Origin: Sipunculus nudus
Taxonomy: Eukaryota; Annelida; Sipuncula; Golfingiida; Sipunculidae
Reading direction: 5' to 3'
DNA length: 64,000 nucleotides
NCBI GenBank assembly: GCA_026874595.1
Contig: CM049306.1
Location: 93,051,642 to 93,115,641 of the forward strand
Below the pieces are notes generated by a model. That model had not been told where the DNA came from. It saw only the letters and a list, made by a program, of their open reading frames with translations, and did no database searches. Made by a program: the position numbers and the translations under genes. Below are positions 34,500-47,741 of this stretch, one piece after another (within the stretch, counting starts at the first letter, position 1; each line of letters starts with the position of its first letter).

Positions 34500-37200
34500 T
34501 ATTTGCAAGCACTGACACATTGATATCTAGACGTACCTGAACACGTCTGACAGTGGTATAGTTTCATGCACCGTTCAAATAATACAACCTCTACCGGTAT
34601 TTAGAAACAAAAACTAAGATTATGCCGGTAGTGGGCTAAACATGTTTTTCTTAGTGGAAAACTCTGATGCCTTTCGTTTTCCGCTCAACATGGTTATAGC
34701 CTACGTGCACTTGTCAAGACTGAATCCAGGTGGTGTTTGGTACGGTAGCTATGACGTCACAAAACTGAAAATATGGGGGCCGTGTAAGAAAGTAAAAAGC
34801 TGGTTGACTGAGGATCATATAGGATGTACGCCTCGATAAACAGAACATTTTCTAATCTTTTTAAGCTTCGTTGATTAAAGCAAATTTAGTTCATAAAGAT
34901 TAAGAGAATATTTAAATTTAGTAATATTTACACAATCATGGGAACTATGATGAAAGTTGTTACATATTTATCATACCTTGGTTTAATCTTGCTTGTGTGT
35001 ATTAAAACAAATGCTTAGTGGGGCCCATGACCCCACTACAGAAGTACTATATATGAATAATTTATTGCATAGCATTATTAAATGCAGTTACGGGTTAAAA
35101 AATAATGATATAACACTGACTTAGAAACGTGACTATCATGAGGAGGTTATAGTTTGAAACATTTTTTGTCAGTGAGTCTAGGTGTTGTTGTTTTTTTTTT
35201 TCTCCCAACTGGGCATCTGTTACCCAGACGCACGGGCTGATGAGGAAATAATTTCCTTTTAATGGAAAAGATACGACTGTGACGAAAAAGTTGCGGCTGT
35301 TCTAATGAAAAGTTATTCAAGTGTCAGCTGAGTTACCGGTTAAGGTCACGTGAAGTAACATTGTTATACCTCCGCCAGTTGGCGCGTGATATTACTTTAC
35401 CCTCGGTTTGTCTGTAAGCAAATTTATGCAAAAACTGAGAGCATGTTTTGTTGAAACCCCAGGAACGATTCATTAAATGTTGGAAGTCGCCTTGATTACC
35501 ATAAAAATAGTTCAAGGGATTCTATTCCTTTGTTAGGGTTGTTTCATTATAATAACGCTATTGATCAGTATCAGCGAGTGGCTCTGTACTGGAGTTGACC
35601 TGGGATTTGGTTGTTGACCCGTGACAGGTGTGTACACCTGTACAAAGCAATTATAGATCATCCTGACGGGGGTTTGGTGTATCTGACATATCATGTACTT
35701 AATAATTAAACCATGGCCAATACTGTTGCATTTTGAGATGCAGAAGAACCTGTTTCTTGTTTTTCTTGGTTTTCTTCTTTGTTTTTAAGTTTTTGAAAAA
35801 AAAATTTTATCAAGAAACAGGCCTGTGGCACACCGAGTAACGTCACAACTAGTTTGATTGACCAGCTATTACGTCAGAGGAAGAACATATATAAGAAATT
35901 TCTAACTATATACTTGCGGCTTTAAAGAGGCACTTCTCTTTCATAAACTAAACAAAGCTGCTTTGAAGTATAAAGATCTAAATTTAACCGTCTCAAGTTC
36001 ACTTTGAAATGCATTTAATACACACTTTATTTTGAAGGACTTGATGCAAACTTAAATTCCATTTAAATCACTTTTATGTTGTGGTTGCATTATTACTTAT
36101 CAAGCAAAGCGTGAATATTGAAATTCGGGTTAAAACTGGCCAACGGGAACATGGTTCGAGTCATGGTGTTATTATTGTGAAAATCAGTATGTTGAACAGA
36201 CATTGAAAGCGCACATTCATTTACAGCATTTTGGACATAAAAATTAGTGCAACCATTTTAAAAGCTGTAATACATATAGAAATTTGCAGTCCAAGGTTTC
36301 AAGTATCCAAAGAGGGTTGCTATAAAATCGTGGCGACTGGCACAGAATAAGAGCTTAATGGCTTCATTGGGAGTGTAAATAAAGGGACATTAAATAGAAA
36401 ACCTTTGGATTAGCCTTACATTTGTATGATACAGCCTAATGTGTTTGTTTTTCTTTTTAACTGGTATAATGAAACTGAAGTAGCCCCGCCTGCAACTACC
36501 TCTTGTTTTAACGAAGAAACAAAAGGGATTGGCGGTCACGAAGGTATTATGTGGAAGTTGTGATAGGACGCATAACATTTTTGTTGTGGTGACAATGTAT
36601 TTCTGGCCAACCGTATCAACAGTATTTAAATTCTCAAGAAGAAATCTTTTCGTACTATTGTTTGTTTTTTGGAGCGACCAGTTCTGTTTTATTCCATGTA
36701 AATGTATAAGTATTAAATACATTATCAAACTATTTTCATTATCCCAAAAACACACGTCTGCATTAAACCAGTTTGCCTGTGTCTAAAACAACCAGTATAA
36801 AAGTACACAGAGTCCCATGTAGACCTAACCTGCATTAGGAATGAAAATTAAAATATTCAGAAACATTACATAAATTACACTGGAAACCATTCCGCAAAGA
36901 CACCCCGTTTTCGCACCCGGAAAGTTGTTTCGATTAAAGTTTGAAGGCGTCCGACGAAATTTTAGTACAAGATAAGTGAATAATGTCTAGGGCTGCAGCA
37001 ATACCACCACAAATTGTGTTTTCTCCACTTATTCGATTCAATACACAATATGCGACTGGTAACACGTTATAGAGGAGTCCAGGTCTGAATGATTAAAAGT
37101 CATATCTTACTGAACATAATAGTGAGCATGCTAGTGACAGCAGTTAAACATCGGCTTCGCTTCACGAAAAAAATTGTAAAAAATGATAAATATTGCTACT
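34500..37200. other. Long non-coding stretch; no gene seen
   Basis: Contains the direct-repeat copy at 34862-34945. It also has a foldback at about 35752-35822, where CCTGTTTCTTG is mirrored by CAAGAAACAGG. Otherwise AT-rich without exon signals. Confidence 0.5.
34862..34945. repeat. Direct repeat, copy 2 (partner at 31960-32045)
   Basis: Same phrases in the same order as copy 1. Confidence 0.65.
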
Positions 37201-37227
37201 AATACGACTACCACCTTTACTGCAGCT

Positions 37228-37300
37228 ACAAATAATAATAATTATAATAATAATAATGATAATAATTATAATAATATTAATAATAATAATAATAATTTTA
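37228..37300. repeat. (AAT)n microsatellite, interrupted
   Basis: AAT units with AATTAT and AATGAT breaks. Confidence 0.85.
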
Positions 37301-37689
37301 GTTCCTTACAATATGCAGGATCTCATTCAACCGTACCACCGTCCACAAAATCGTGAGCTTCGCCTTCCCCACCAGGACCTCTTAGTCCTTTTGCAAGATC
37401 ATGATGGTTTATAACTTAAATTAAAAATGAATTGCCATAGTGATTACGATCACAATAGTCGGGCAACTTATGAACTTCGTCTGAAAAGCTCATTTATTCA
37501 CACAGTTTTACGTATATTGAGGTATATGATTTAGGTTCTCTTTAACAACCAATATTTTATTTTGTTTTATACTTTTTTTTTAATTATGGCTAATTTAACT
37601 AGTATTATTATATTTTCACCTTTGAGTCATGTACAGCGTTTTAGAACATCATTTCTAGTGGATTTTACGCTTTTTCGGATAAATTAAAA

Positions 37690-37741
37690 TATTAAAAATA
37701 ATTATAATAATTATAATAATAATGGTAATATTAGTTTTTGC

Positions 37742-37793
<52 letters not shown>

Positions 37794-37965
37794 GTTGTTG
37801 TTGTTGTTGTTGTTTGTGGTGGAGCTGTTTACATTATTATTATTATTATTATCATTATTATTATTATTATTTTATTATTGTTGATGTTGTTATTATTATT
37901 AATATAACCGTTATTATTATTTTATAATAATTATTATATTTATTATTATTATTATTATTATTATG
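37690..37965. repeat. ATT/GTT microsatellite cluster
   Basis: (ATT)n at 37743-37793, (GTT)n to about 37816, then more ATT runs to about 37965. The open frame across it is low complexity. Confidence 0.9.
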
Positions 37966-37969
37966 ATGA

Positions 37970-39738
37970 AAGACCGTATATGTTGGTGTTGTATAAGGTA
38001 TTTTCCATCGGTATGGATCTATATATGGAGCTGAAGTCACGGAGGATTCAACATGAAAGTTATAGAGCTATTAACTTTACTGGTACAATCAGTAAATATG
38101 ACAAAATGTGTATACCGCCCGGTGGTTATTGTATTAGATGAATATAGAAGAACAAAAACTCAGACGCCGCAGACAAGTTCCTACAATGACTTAGTTAGGT
38201 GGGCGCCTATATCCCACGTGGTGTCTTGCAGTTTTTTAAGTCTTAATATAGACTGACATTTGTTTAAGAATGCAGACATATCCATGACTTTACTTTCATT
38301 AACTACTAATCCATTAAGTGTCATTATAATGAGAGCATACAGTAAAGTCTTGAAATGGCCATTCTGACAGTCCAGGTGAAAGCGCAAGGAACAATATACA
38401 CGTGACGCGTTATATTTATTTGCTCTGCTAAGGTTCTAAATGCCATTATATATCCGTCTTTTAATTAAAATTATGAATTTCCATGTTGTGACGTTACCAG
38501 ATTGTTTCCCATTTGCCCCTTTTCGGTCTGACGTGATCACTGTTTACGTCATCATACCTGTCCCACAAGATTACCATTACCATACTGCACATATGGCAGG
38601 GCATTTATTTAGCATTTACAAAGCGACTTGAGCTGAGGTGTACAGCAGAGTCCATCAGATATAGACAACAATGTGGAAGGTACAAAGCTGACTGCCAGTC
38701 GTACCAGAGCAGACTTTTAACTGATATCGATTTCTTGTGGCCTGGTCGGTCTCTACTTCGCCAAAAAGACCTCTACATCTTTAACACGTAAAAGGAGCAC
38801 ACATATTTTTGCCTTTTGCATTAGGCTCATAAAATGGATATTCACGAATTATTTGTAAAGGTAAAGTGCATGACAATTCGTGTGAACTCTCCACTTAATC
38901 CAGCTATGTCCTCGTATACTTTTTTTTATTTACACGCGTAGCTGGAACGAAGCCAGAAGATGTGTCTCTCAATCTCGGCGAAGGTGTTACGGGTTAGGCC
39001 CTCTGTCTTTGGACCTATGGTTTCTCTTGTATTGATTACTCCTACTTGCCCCAGTGAGTTTCATATAAACACAGTTACCTTCCTACACGAAATCGTCCAC
39101 AGGTCAAGGATCACATGTGCCTGTCTGTGTGTCCTCAGAGTTCTCCTTAAGTTCTTATTTAACAATAAAGACGGAACTAGAACCTGTGATTTCACCCTCC
39201 CCCCCCCCCCCCTTGTTCTGTTTTTTTCCTACAAAACAACACAAAAATTTTATCGATCCACCCCACAATTTTGTTCAATGCCCCCCCCCCCCCCACCTTT
39301 AGAATTCATCAAGAACTTTTCGAGAAAACGCGTGGACAAAGTAACAGAAAACAAAGGGTATATACAACATCATCGGCCGTGCGGTTATGACGTTATTATA
39401 GTTGTCATCATTGGTTGTTACGTTGGTAACGTCATGATTCCCAAGAGAAGTGAACTTCACCGCAAAAACAATATTGCACAGATGTAGCCCATGAACAATG
39501 AGCAAACTGTAATCGACAAGCGCTCTGCCAAGCGATTAATTTACACTCTCTAATTAAGATTATTGTCAACAGGTTCAACATGAAACTTTGATGAACTGTG
39601 AACCAGGGGTCAAGGAACAATTTATTAAATGTTTTGGGTGTTAGTTGTCTTTTTTAAATTGAAAGGATGATATATCCGACTTAAATATTTTATTAATTTA
39701 TTCTTATTTCCGGTTTTGTTTTTATTATGTCATTCCAG
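37970..39738. other. Non-coding stretch before an exon candidate
   Basis: C-runs at about 39196-39212 and 39281-39296; no exon seen. Confidence 0.5.
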
Positions 39739-39892
39739 ACCCTTTGGCTTGGTGGAGGGAATGTACAACGCGCCTCCCGAAACTAGCCAAATTAGCCAGA
39801 GATACAAACGCAGTCATGGCTACCAGTGCGCCGTCAGAGCTTAATTTCAGTGCGGCTGGACAAGTGGTGACAGTCTGGTTCTGTTTTATCCT
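39739..39892 (+). CDS. Candidate internal exon, possibly a receptor transmembrane-1 exon
   Basis: A pyrimidine-rich acceptor (tcattccag at 39738) is followed by 154 nt open in one frame up to a gtaaaa donor at 39893. It reads PLAWWRECTTRLPKLAKL and later, from an internal Met at 39816, MATSAPSELNFSAAGQ, then VVTVWFCFIL at the junction. A short N-glycosylated stretch running into a hydrophobic helix is what the start of TM1 looks like in rhodopsin-family peptide receptors. That likeness is my impression. No following transmembrane exon was found in the window, so the exon is unproven and could be chance. Confidence 0.35.
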
Positions 39893-40779
39893 GTAAAATG
39901 TTGGCAACATCCTACTGAACAACAGTTCACTGAAACGTAAGTGAACATATGGACATTCATACTAATATCATCTACGCATAGTATCTAGCATGCATTGCAC
40001 TATATAGTGCATAAATGTCATGCATCTATAATTTGACTATGTTATGAAATAAAATTTATTTGTGTCTCAGTTCTAACAATTAGGCGGGGCGTGGCGGTTT
40101 GGGGTTAATATTTTTATATTCGGGGGAGGGGCAGTTGCGGTGTCCATTCAAGTTTTGCTGGGGGGGGGGGGGGGGTTAGGGCTAAAAATTCCGGCCCGCG
40201 AGGGCCCGGGGCATAGATTCTCTGATGGCTATTATATGTGTCTTGAAATCCGTTTAGTTAGGAAACCAACAGCATGCATGAAGCGAGAAACTATGTAATT
40301 TCTGGTTTAAGGATACATTGAAATGTATAAATGAATATTTGCATAATAATCTGTTACATGACCGAGTATAAGATGGAAATGAGGAATTCTCCGCAAAATG
40401 CACTCCTTTTTTTTCAGAGAAAGGTTTATAGGCCAGATAAGTACTAGCGACAGCTTGTCACCCCAAACGTCGATTTTAGATGAACTAGAGACGATGGGGT
40501 GACAGTACAAGCTATTGGGTTCGCATCAATTCTAGTATGTGCAGATGTGCACGCCATTTCTGACACTACTTTTTCATTTTCATCTACTTCTCGAACTGCC
40601 ATTTTCCTGAGTTAAGACAAAAAGTAACGTTATTCTGTTGGGGAAAATAATAATTATTACATCCACGGTTTACTTACGTGTATTCGTGCAGCAGTTTTTA
40701 ATACCGAGGCTGGTTTTACTCGAAAAACTCGTCTCCACGTCTGTCAGCGGGAGAATCATAACTTCCGGTAGGGGATTTC
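39893..40779. other. Non-coding stretch; no gene seen
   Basis: Contains GGGG-rich sequence around 40080-40215 with a long G-run near 40160. Confidence 0.5.
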
Positions 40780-41035
40780 CAAACGGCTATGTGTAAAACT
40801 CGGAAGTCCGAAGTCGGAAGCAAGGATTTTTTTAAAAATAAAGCAATGTTCGAAGCATAATTAAAATGTTACTACATCAATAGAAAGTACCATTTCATTT
40901 TTATTGATAGAATAAGATCTTTTCTATCATTTTTTAAAAAATCAAAGTTATCCATCGGAAGTTATAGACTATTTCTTGCTCGGTAATGCCCGGTTATGGT
41001 CCAAATAACATGTGTAAAACTCGGAAGCCAGTAAT
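40780..41035 (+). repeat. MITE-like repeat, copy 1 (inverted partner at 44150-44422)
   Basis: Begins and ends with TGTGTAAAACTCGGAAG. It contains GATAGAATAAGATCTTT and AGTTATCCAT, which occur inverted in copy 2. Confidence 0.6.
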
Positions 41036-41540
41036 GGCTAATGCACTGGTCATCATGTCGTCAGCAAACGTGTCAAGCAATTTCAGTTTCTTCAATATCA
41101 CATATTTTTCATATACTCAGTTTGTTTTGTAACACTAATTATGCTGTTTTTTATAATATATTATATTGATATTTTATTTCATTTTGTAAAACAAGATTAT
41201 ATAATTACTCATCAATATTTTCGCTGTTACCGTTTTTTTGTTTGGTGAAACATGAAAAAAAAAATAAAGATTTGATAATATTTTTAAAATTACCCTGATA
41301 ATATCATAGAGACTTAAACAGATAATTTGACAGAACCACAAAACGCCCAGTAAATGTTTTAACGAGGGTGTTTCGAACAAAACATTTTATTTATCATGTA
41401 TCAATTGAAAAACCTTTTCCTCTTCCATTAACCAAAAAATTTAATCATGATTATGAATCCCTTAAACTCTTATCTATTATGTAATACTCTTTATGCCAAA
41501 TTATATTTTACATTTCATGGTCAGGTTGCATACTTTTATT

Positions 41541-41608
<68 letters not shown>

Positions 41609-43140
41609 TCACATTGCAATGTGATATTTTCCCCTATATGTTCCTGCTGTAAATGGAACCTGTTTCAATTCATGTTTTGAAATTTTGCCAAAATAGCATA
41701 ATATACATGATGCTTTACAAAAATTTGTTTGCTACTGATTTCATCAGATGTATCCTGCAAAATTAAAAATAAACACAAACATTAACAATACCTTGACAGA
41801 AAAAAATACACAATACATGTTTAAATAGATATGATCCCGATTGTAACATTTTACAATCATATAAAAAACAATAGTTTCTGTTTTTGCAGAACGATTCAAT
41901 ATATAATCGATATTTTTTATGCAGTTAGGTACAATATTCATCAAATTAATGTTCTGAAAATTTGCAAAACCACAGGACACAAACATTCATACTTTATATA
42001 TATATATATTTGTAAAATACGTCAACTAAAAAATCAATAAAACATCAAACAAAACATTTTGCATAGCCAAAAAAAGTTCAGTAAATGTTTAAAAATAAAT
42101 TGTTACAGAGCAAATGTTAAAGATAATATAAATTCTGTTTAATTATAGAACCTGATACAAGCAACTATTAAGTCCGGAGAGAAGGAGGTCCGAAATCGCA
42201 CGGTACTTCTGTATCGAGAATTCCGATTATAGTCCGGTTAATTTTGTTTCTGAGCATAAAAATATATGAATCAAATAAAAATAGTGAGTATACACGGAAT
42301 ATTCAGATGCATATATTTTTATATAAAGATAAAAAATTACTATACAGCAAAAGTAGAATGGGAATATTTAATATTTTTAATTGAAATATTTATCTTAGCG
42401 GTAAATATCTTACTTGATTTATCAATCCGGTTTGGTTCCATTATTGCATGGTGTCATCATTTTTATGTGGAATTTCAAGGAATTAATCATAAAGATGAGC
42501 AACAGGTTCAATAAAAATGCCTATATCCCGTAGCATCTTTAAGACACCAGGTCACCTCTAGACAGACTTTTTATTTAAAGCCCCAGATGTCTTACGTGTC
42601 GATAAAGATTCTATATGGTTATTTATTAAAGATTTTACATTCAAAATTGTAATTTCTAATCGAGATCCTTGTAATCTTATACAGTAATCCGAAGTTGAAG
42701 GGAGCACATTCTGTTTACATGCCCTTATCATGCACATATTATAACGTATGAGAGTGAAATCAGTTGCAAATATACTTTAAAATATTATTAAATATCCATT
42801 TATTTGAAGTTGAAATGTGATGTTGAAACATCAGGAGTGAATTTTAATATGTAAATATCAAGATTGAAAAAGTTTGAAAGAAAGAGTCAAAACTTGAAAA
42901 AGAATTGATTTTAGTTTTAAAAAAATGATTTGCTTAAATATACAAATCGATAAGATTTTATAATCACACATGTATTAGTATGTTATATATTACCTGGACT
43001 GTTGTATCCCTTTTCTAAGATATATTTTAACTTTTTGTTTAAATATCGTAGAACTCTAACATATTGAAGGACATTTCGTTTTGTATATGATACATGTATA
43101 TTTTTTCCAGCGATGACCTACTGGGATATATTGAATTTTC
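41036..43140. other. AT-rich non-coding stretch
   Basis: Very AT-rich, with an (AT)n tract at 41537-41605. No exon seen. Confidence 0.5.
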
Positions 43141-43302
43141 ATATTTGTTCAACGTTTGGAAAATATATTACTGTTTTTATTTTGAATGACATCGTAATTT
43201 ATAACTGTATTTTTTAATGCCGTATTAGGGTTTATCATACCATATTTATTATTCAGTGGTGCATCCATAGAGGGCGCAAGCATAACACCGAGGAATCCCC
43301 AT

Positions 43303-43330
43303 TCCCCCCCCCCCCCCCCCCCCCCCCCCC
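43303..43330. repeat. Long C-run
   Basis: More than 25 C in a row on the plus strand. Confidence 0.9.
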
Positions 43331-43912
43331 ATCGCAGTACCGTGTGAGTCATACACGGTCTCCCCACAATGCTAAGCTCGGGGTGGGATCGACCGTGAAA
43401 AATATCACGGCTCCTCGGCTGATACTCAGACTCGCGCACTGTGCTCTGCTGTCCGAGTCTGCATGTGCGCTCTCAGATCACAAAAGTCGGTAAAATGCAA
43501 AGATTGTCATAAGACTTTAACATATCAATTATTTTACAACGAGTACTACATTTAAATACTAGTAGTGACATTTTGCAAGTTATAAATGTATAGACGCGCA
43601 TTTCATCATTGACATTAACATGTTACGAACTTTTGAATATTTGGACTTTCCAATTTATACCATAATGTTATAGAAATATAAATATTAACGCCCAACAACC
43701 TGCAGTTTGAATACATTGTTCCAATACATGTAGGAGTATAGTTGCGGAAGAGAAAATCTTCATAATCTTTCGTTTAAGGTGCCTCAAAATGTCCTCTTTA
43801 CATTACATATTTTAAAAATTAACCCCTTCCCATACCATCCCCTTGTTAATACAAATAATTTTCACAAAACATAGCCCTAGATAGGGTGAAATATATTACG
43901 TGAAAATACAAT

Positions 43913-43915
<3 letters not shown>

Positions 43916-43970
<55 letters not shown>
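43916..43970. repeat. (AT)n microsatellite
   Basis: About 26 uninterrupted AT units. Confidence 0.95.
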
Positions 43971-43973
<3 letters not shown>

Positions 43974-44149
43974 TTTACGAATAAAAAATTAAGAACTTAT
44001 AGTTTTCCGATTATGTATCATGTTTTGTGTTATTCACGCATAAAAAGCAATATCATGCATAATCTATTTTAATATATGCATGCAACTATAATTATAATGA
44101 AACTGCATTTGGGCTGTGGCTCTTTACTGACCACAAGTTAACCAGTGGG

Positions 44150-44422
44150 TCTCTGTGACTTCTGAGTTATACACATTGGATCACATCCCAGCACTTCTGC
44201 CTGAAATCGGAGATGGCTTCCGAGCACAAAATCGTCCATAACGTTCAGATTAAAGAATGGATAACTATTATTCTTCACAAAATGATAATAAAGATCTTAT
44301 TCTATCGGTGGAAAAAACAAAACGGTATTGAAGCGTTAGCATTTTGTAAATGCTTTAAACTGCATCATTTATAAAACGATTCCTTGGTTTCCGGCGTCCG
44401 GCTTCCGACTTCCAAGTTTACA
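44150..44422 (-). repeat. MITE-like repeat, copy 2 (inverted)
   Basis: Read on the minus strand it starts TGTAAACTTGGAAGTCGGAA and contains GATAGAATAAGATCTTT, matching copy 1. Confidence 0.6.
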
Positions 44423-44429
44423 TATACGA

Positions 44430-46240
44430 CCGCGCCATGACACCTTCACTTTTGAATGAGAAGTACCGCTTTACGTGAATCGGTGCCACAGTGATGAAAG
44501 AAGGTAATAAATGTAATTATTTTTGTGTAACAACATTTTTTCTATGATGTTAAGCACATATAATACGACTTTATAAGCCTGTGATGCCAAATAATACCAG
44601 ACAGGAAATATTTTGATCCGACCCTTAGAATGGGCGTTCGGTTGTGACTGCCATCATGACTCCAGGCCCTATCAGTTTATTTCAGAAGGCCTGAGTGTCA
44701 TGTTGTCATGGCTAGATAAGTACATGCTGAAAATTGCCACGTAAAGCTGCAATAGTTCTTGCAACAAAATATATCAGAGGCCTACTGAAAACAGGGCCCT
44801 GTTATAGATTCTGGTCGCCATACGTAACACAAAACAGCTTTTCATAGGACGTAAGTGGTGCCGAGCTAAAAGGGATGTAACGTTCAACCAAGGCAAAAGC
44901 AGAAGTATAGCACACCACTACTAAAGGTTCAGTTGCTTCCGAAGTCAGAAAATGGCACTGACATTCTGTTCGCAGCGTTATATTCAGCAGTATTCTGCAA
45001 CAGTTCTGCAAAACCTAGAAAAATGCAGAATGTACAAGATGCAGATGATCGTCCAGTTGCGATAAATAATTGATCTGCTCATTTGCCTATCCTTACATTG
45101 CGGGCTCGGCAAAAAAATATTTACGGGCATGATATCAGTATTTCCAGGCACAGGGTCTTTCAGCTTAGACCACACAAAAATTGTTATCTTAAGGATACAC
45201 CGCTCTGTTTCATGCGTCATTTTGTTTTGCAAATGAGGACCAGGTCCTCGATAATATTACTTAGTTGTAGGGCGGTAACAATATACCGATATATTGATAC
45301 GAATCGATACGCAAGGGAAAAAAACAATTACTACTATCGAATATAGATAAAAGTCTGACTTAAACTGTAACCTCCACTAGTTATAAAGCTATATCCACTT
45401 TATATTTGTTATTTTGACTGTTAAGACGTAAACAAAACAAATATGTAAAGAAATATATGTACGAAATGTATATACAAAGGTGACTTTAACTTCGTTTTCG
45501 ACATAAGACGAAATCTATGATCAAAGCTTTGGGGAAAATCTAATAAACTCAGGAAAATGTGACTGATTCATGGATTCATATTCCCGGAAATGTATAAAAC
45601 TGTAATCTCATGATATGAAACAGCCTAAAATTTACAAAAGAACAATGGGAATAGGGGAGGTCAAAGGCCTTAAAAAATCGCTATTTTAATATTTAGTAAT
45701 CTATTCAGTAAATGAGGTTAAAGAAAAAGGGGCTGGGAAAGGTTTCTGTCCACATATTACGTATCGTAATCCATATATCAAACGACAAGTTAGAATCGTC
45801 TTGAAATGATTACCTATCCACAAACAAAGAGAAAAGTGCAGCCTACAGTGATTTGGCACTAGTTTTTACCATAAATAAGCATATGCCTGCTTTTAAAATA
45901 GAAATGTTTTAATCAGTTGTTTTTATTAATTTGCATTTTTATATATTTAATATCCACTAAACATTTAAGACATAACAGACAAAATAGAGCGTATCTTCAA
46001 AACGTATCGGGTATCGAATTGAGTGTACTGCAATACTTTGCAAATTCCATGGATTGTGTCTCGACAAATGAAACAATTAAATAGAATTCGCCCGCACCAC
46101 TTATTTTGTTATCAGAATCAGCGGACCAGTTTTTTTTCTATGGCTTGGCCTTACGTACAGGGAATGTTAAATTCTACGCAGATGTGCGAAAGACACGTGG
46201 CGTCTCCAAGGAAGGGTTTTATTGGAACTACGTGACTACA
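44430..46240. other. Non-coding stretch; no gene seen
   Basis: No exon signals or element ends recognised. Confidence 0.5.
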
Positions 46241-46408
46241 TTATGTTAGACCGGAATGAAACAACTGGTTGATCTTAGAACTTAATTGCGAGCCCCATTC
46301 CAGTATGTACCCATTTCCACGTGGATAGAACCTGTAGAAACAAAACCTGGATTCTAACCTTTCAACGTAATGTTGTCCCTCTCCTGTATCCACACCACCT
46401 TTCTGTCG
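46241..46408 (-). CDS. Weak candidate terminal exon
   Basis: On the minus strand a very pyrimidine-rich tract ends in tttatttcag. It is followed by 55 open codons and TAA: RQKGGVDTGEGQHYVERLES, then FCFYRFYPRGNGY, ending FHSGLT. I recognise no family. The phrase GGTTAGAATCC resembles a B box, so this could instead be part of an old SINE. Confidence 0.22.
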   Translation of the reverse strand, partial: RQKGGVDTGEGQHYVERLESRFCFYRFYPRGNGYILEWGSQLSSKINQLFHSGLT

Positions 46409-46684
46409 CTGAAATAAAAGAAACGAAAACAATCGTAAAACATTAGAAATAAAACAAATAAAAACTGACAGGAGACACTGTGAGGCCAAATTTCTTAATC
46501 GACAAAAAGATTTAATGCATATTGAAAAGAAACAAAGCTTTTAGGGGAATTCTCATGCGCCTCTCTCTCTCTCTTATAAAAAAAAGAATGAGCTCCTAAA
46601 CAGAGGCGCCTCCTGGTACCATTTAAGAAGCACTGGCCCTCGGCAGAGAATAGGAAACTGGTCAAGAAAAGCCAACAATTTATG

Positions 46685-46685
<1 letters not shown>

Positions 46686-46716
<31 letters not shown>
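46686..46716. repeat. (AT)n microsatellite
   Basis: Short TA repeat. Confidence 0.85.
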
Positions 46717-46719
46717 AAT

Positions 46720-47679
46720 TTAAACATAAAAATTAGAATTGGTTACATAATATATCGATAGTGTGATAATTCTTTGTCATATACTTACTGTATCCCCGCC
46801 ACTAGTCGGTGCTATTCACTGATACCATAAGCCGCCTTTGTTCTTGAGCTAACCTGTGATCAAGTTATGGTTACTGAACAATGGAAAAGTTTCTGTGGCC
46901 TTGCCTTTTACTGTGCAACACGCACCTTGCGGAGTTTTGCATGTTATCTCGTACTGCCTTTTATTTATTTCGTAAATAGCACTATTTTGATCTATAATAA
47001 TATAAAAAAAAATAGGTCACAACAAATTAATGCATGCATGCACATAACTGGAGTCGTTAAACACTAGACAAGTGAATTAAACCGATGCTTTCGCGAGGAA
47101 TCAGTGAGTCGTAGTCAGCATGAGGAACTGCTTTTCAGGCAATTTTTCAGTTCAGTATCGGATACGTCAAACACTACAACTCCAACTCTTCTCAGTCTCA
47201 GACAAAAGGTTATACAGTGAATATGTACCCATGTGTCATACACATTCACATTCATGTGCGGACTTAATTTGACACAATTTCTAAAATTTTGTCTACGAAT
47301 ATTATTTCATGTGTCATGCACAATAAGAATCAGACATAATCGATACAAATTTATGTGACTACAGCATATTCAGAGGTAGCTTTCGCCAACATAATGTTCT
47401 GTGGTGGTTAACAGTGGGTATACTGGTGACACATACTGTACTTAATTTGATGCACATATATATTACAAAAGCATGCCTTCTATTAGCTTCGTATAAATCG
47501 TGCACTTAGTGCGTGTATTATGCATCAGCCGCAGTTAACACATATTAAGATCCGTCATAACGCAAACGAGCTTTCCATGCAAAGGTGACAATGCTGTCAC
47601 GACATAACAGTTAATGATAATTGACAACAGGAATTAATATGCCGTATTATACTCTATTTAACACAACACTGTCAAATCC

Positions 47680-47741
<62 letters not shown>

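Noticed and set aside
36390-36755. 121-codon minus-strand frame
   Set aside because: AT-rich, overlaps an equally long frame on the other strand, no motifs.
37193-37907. Isoleucine-rich open frames
   Set aside because: Pure translation of ATT/AAT microsatellites.
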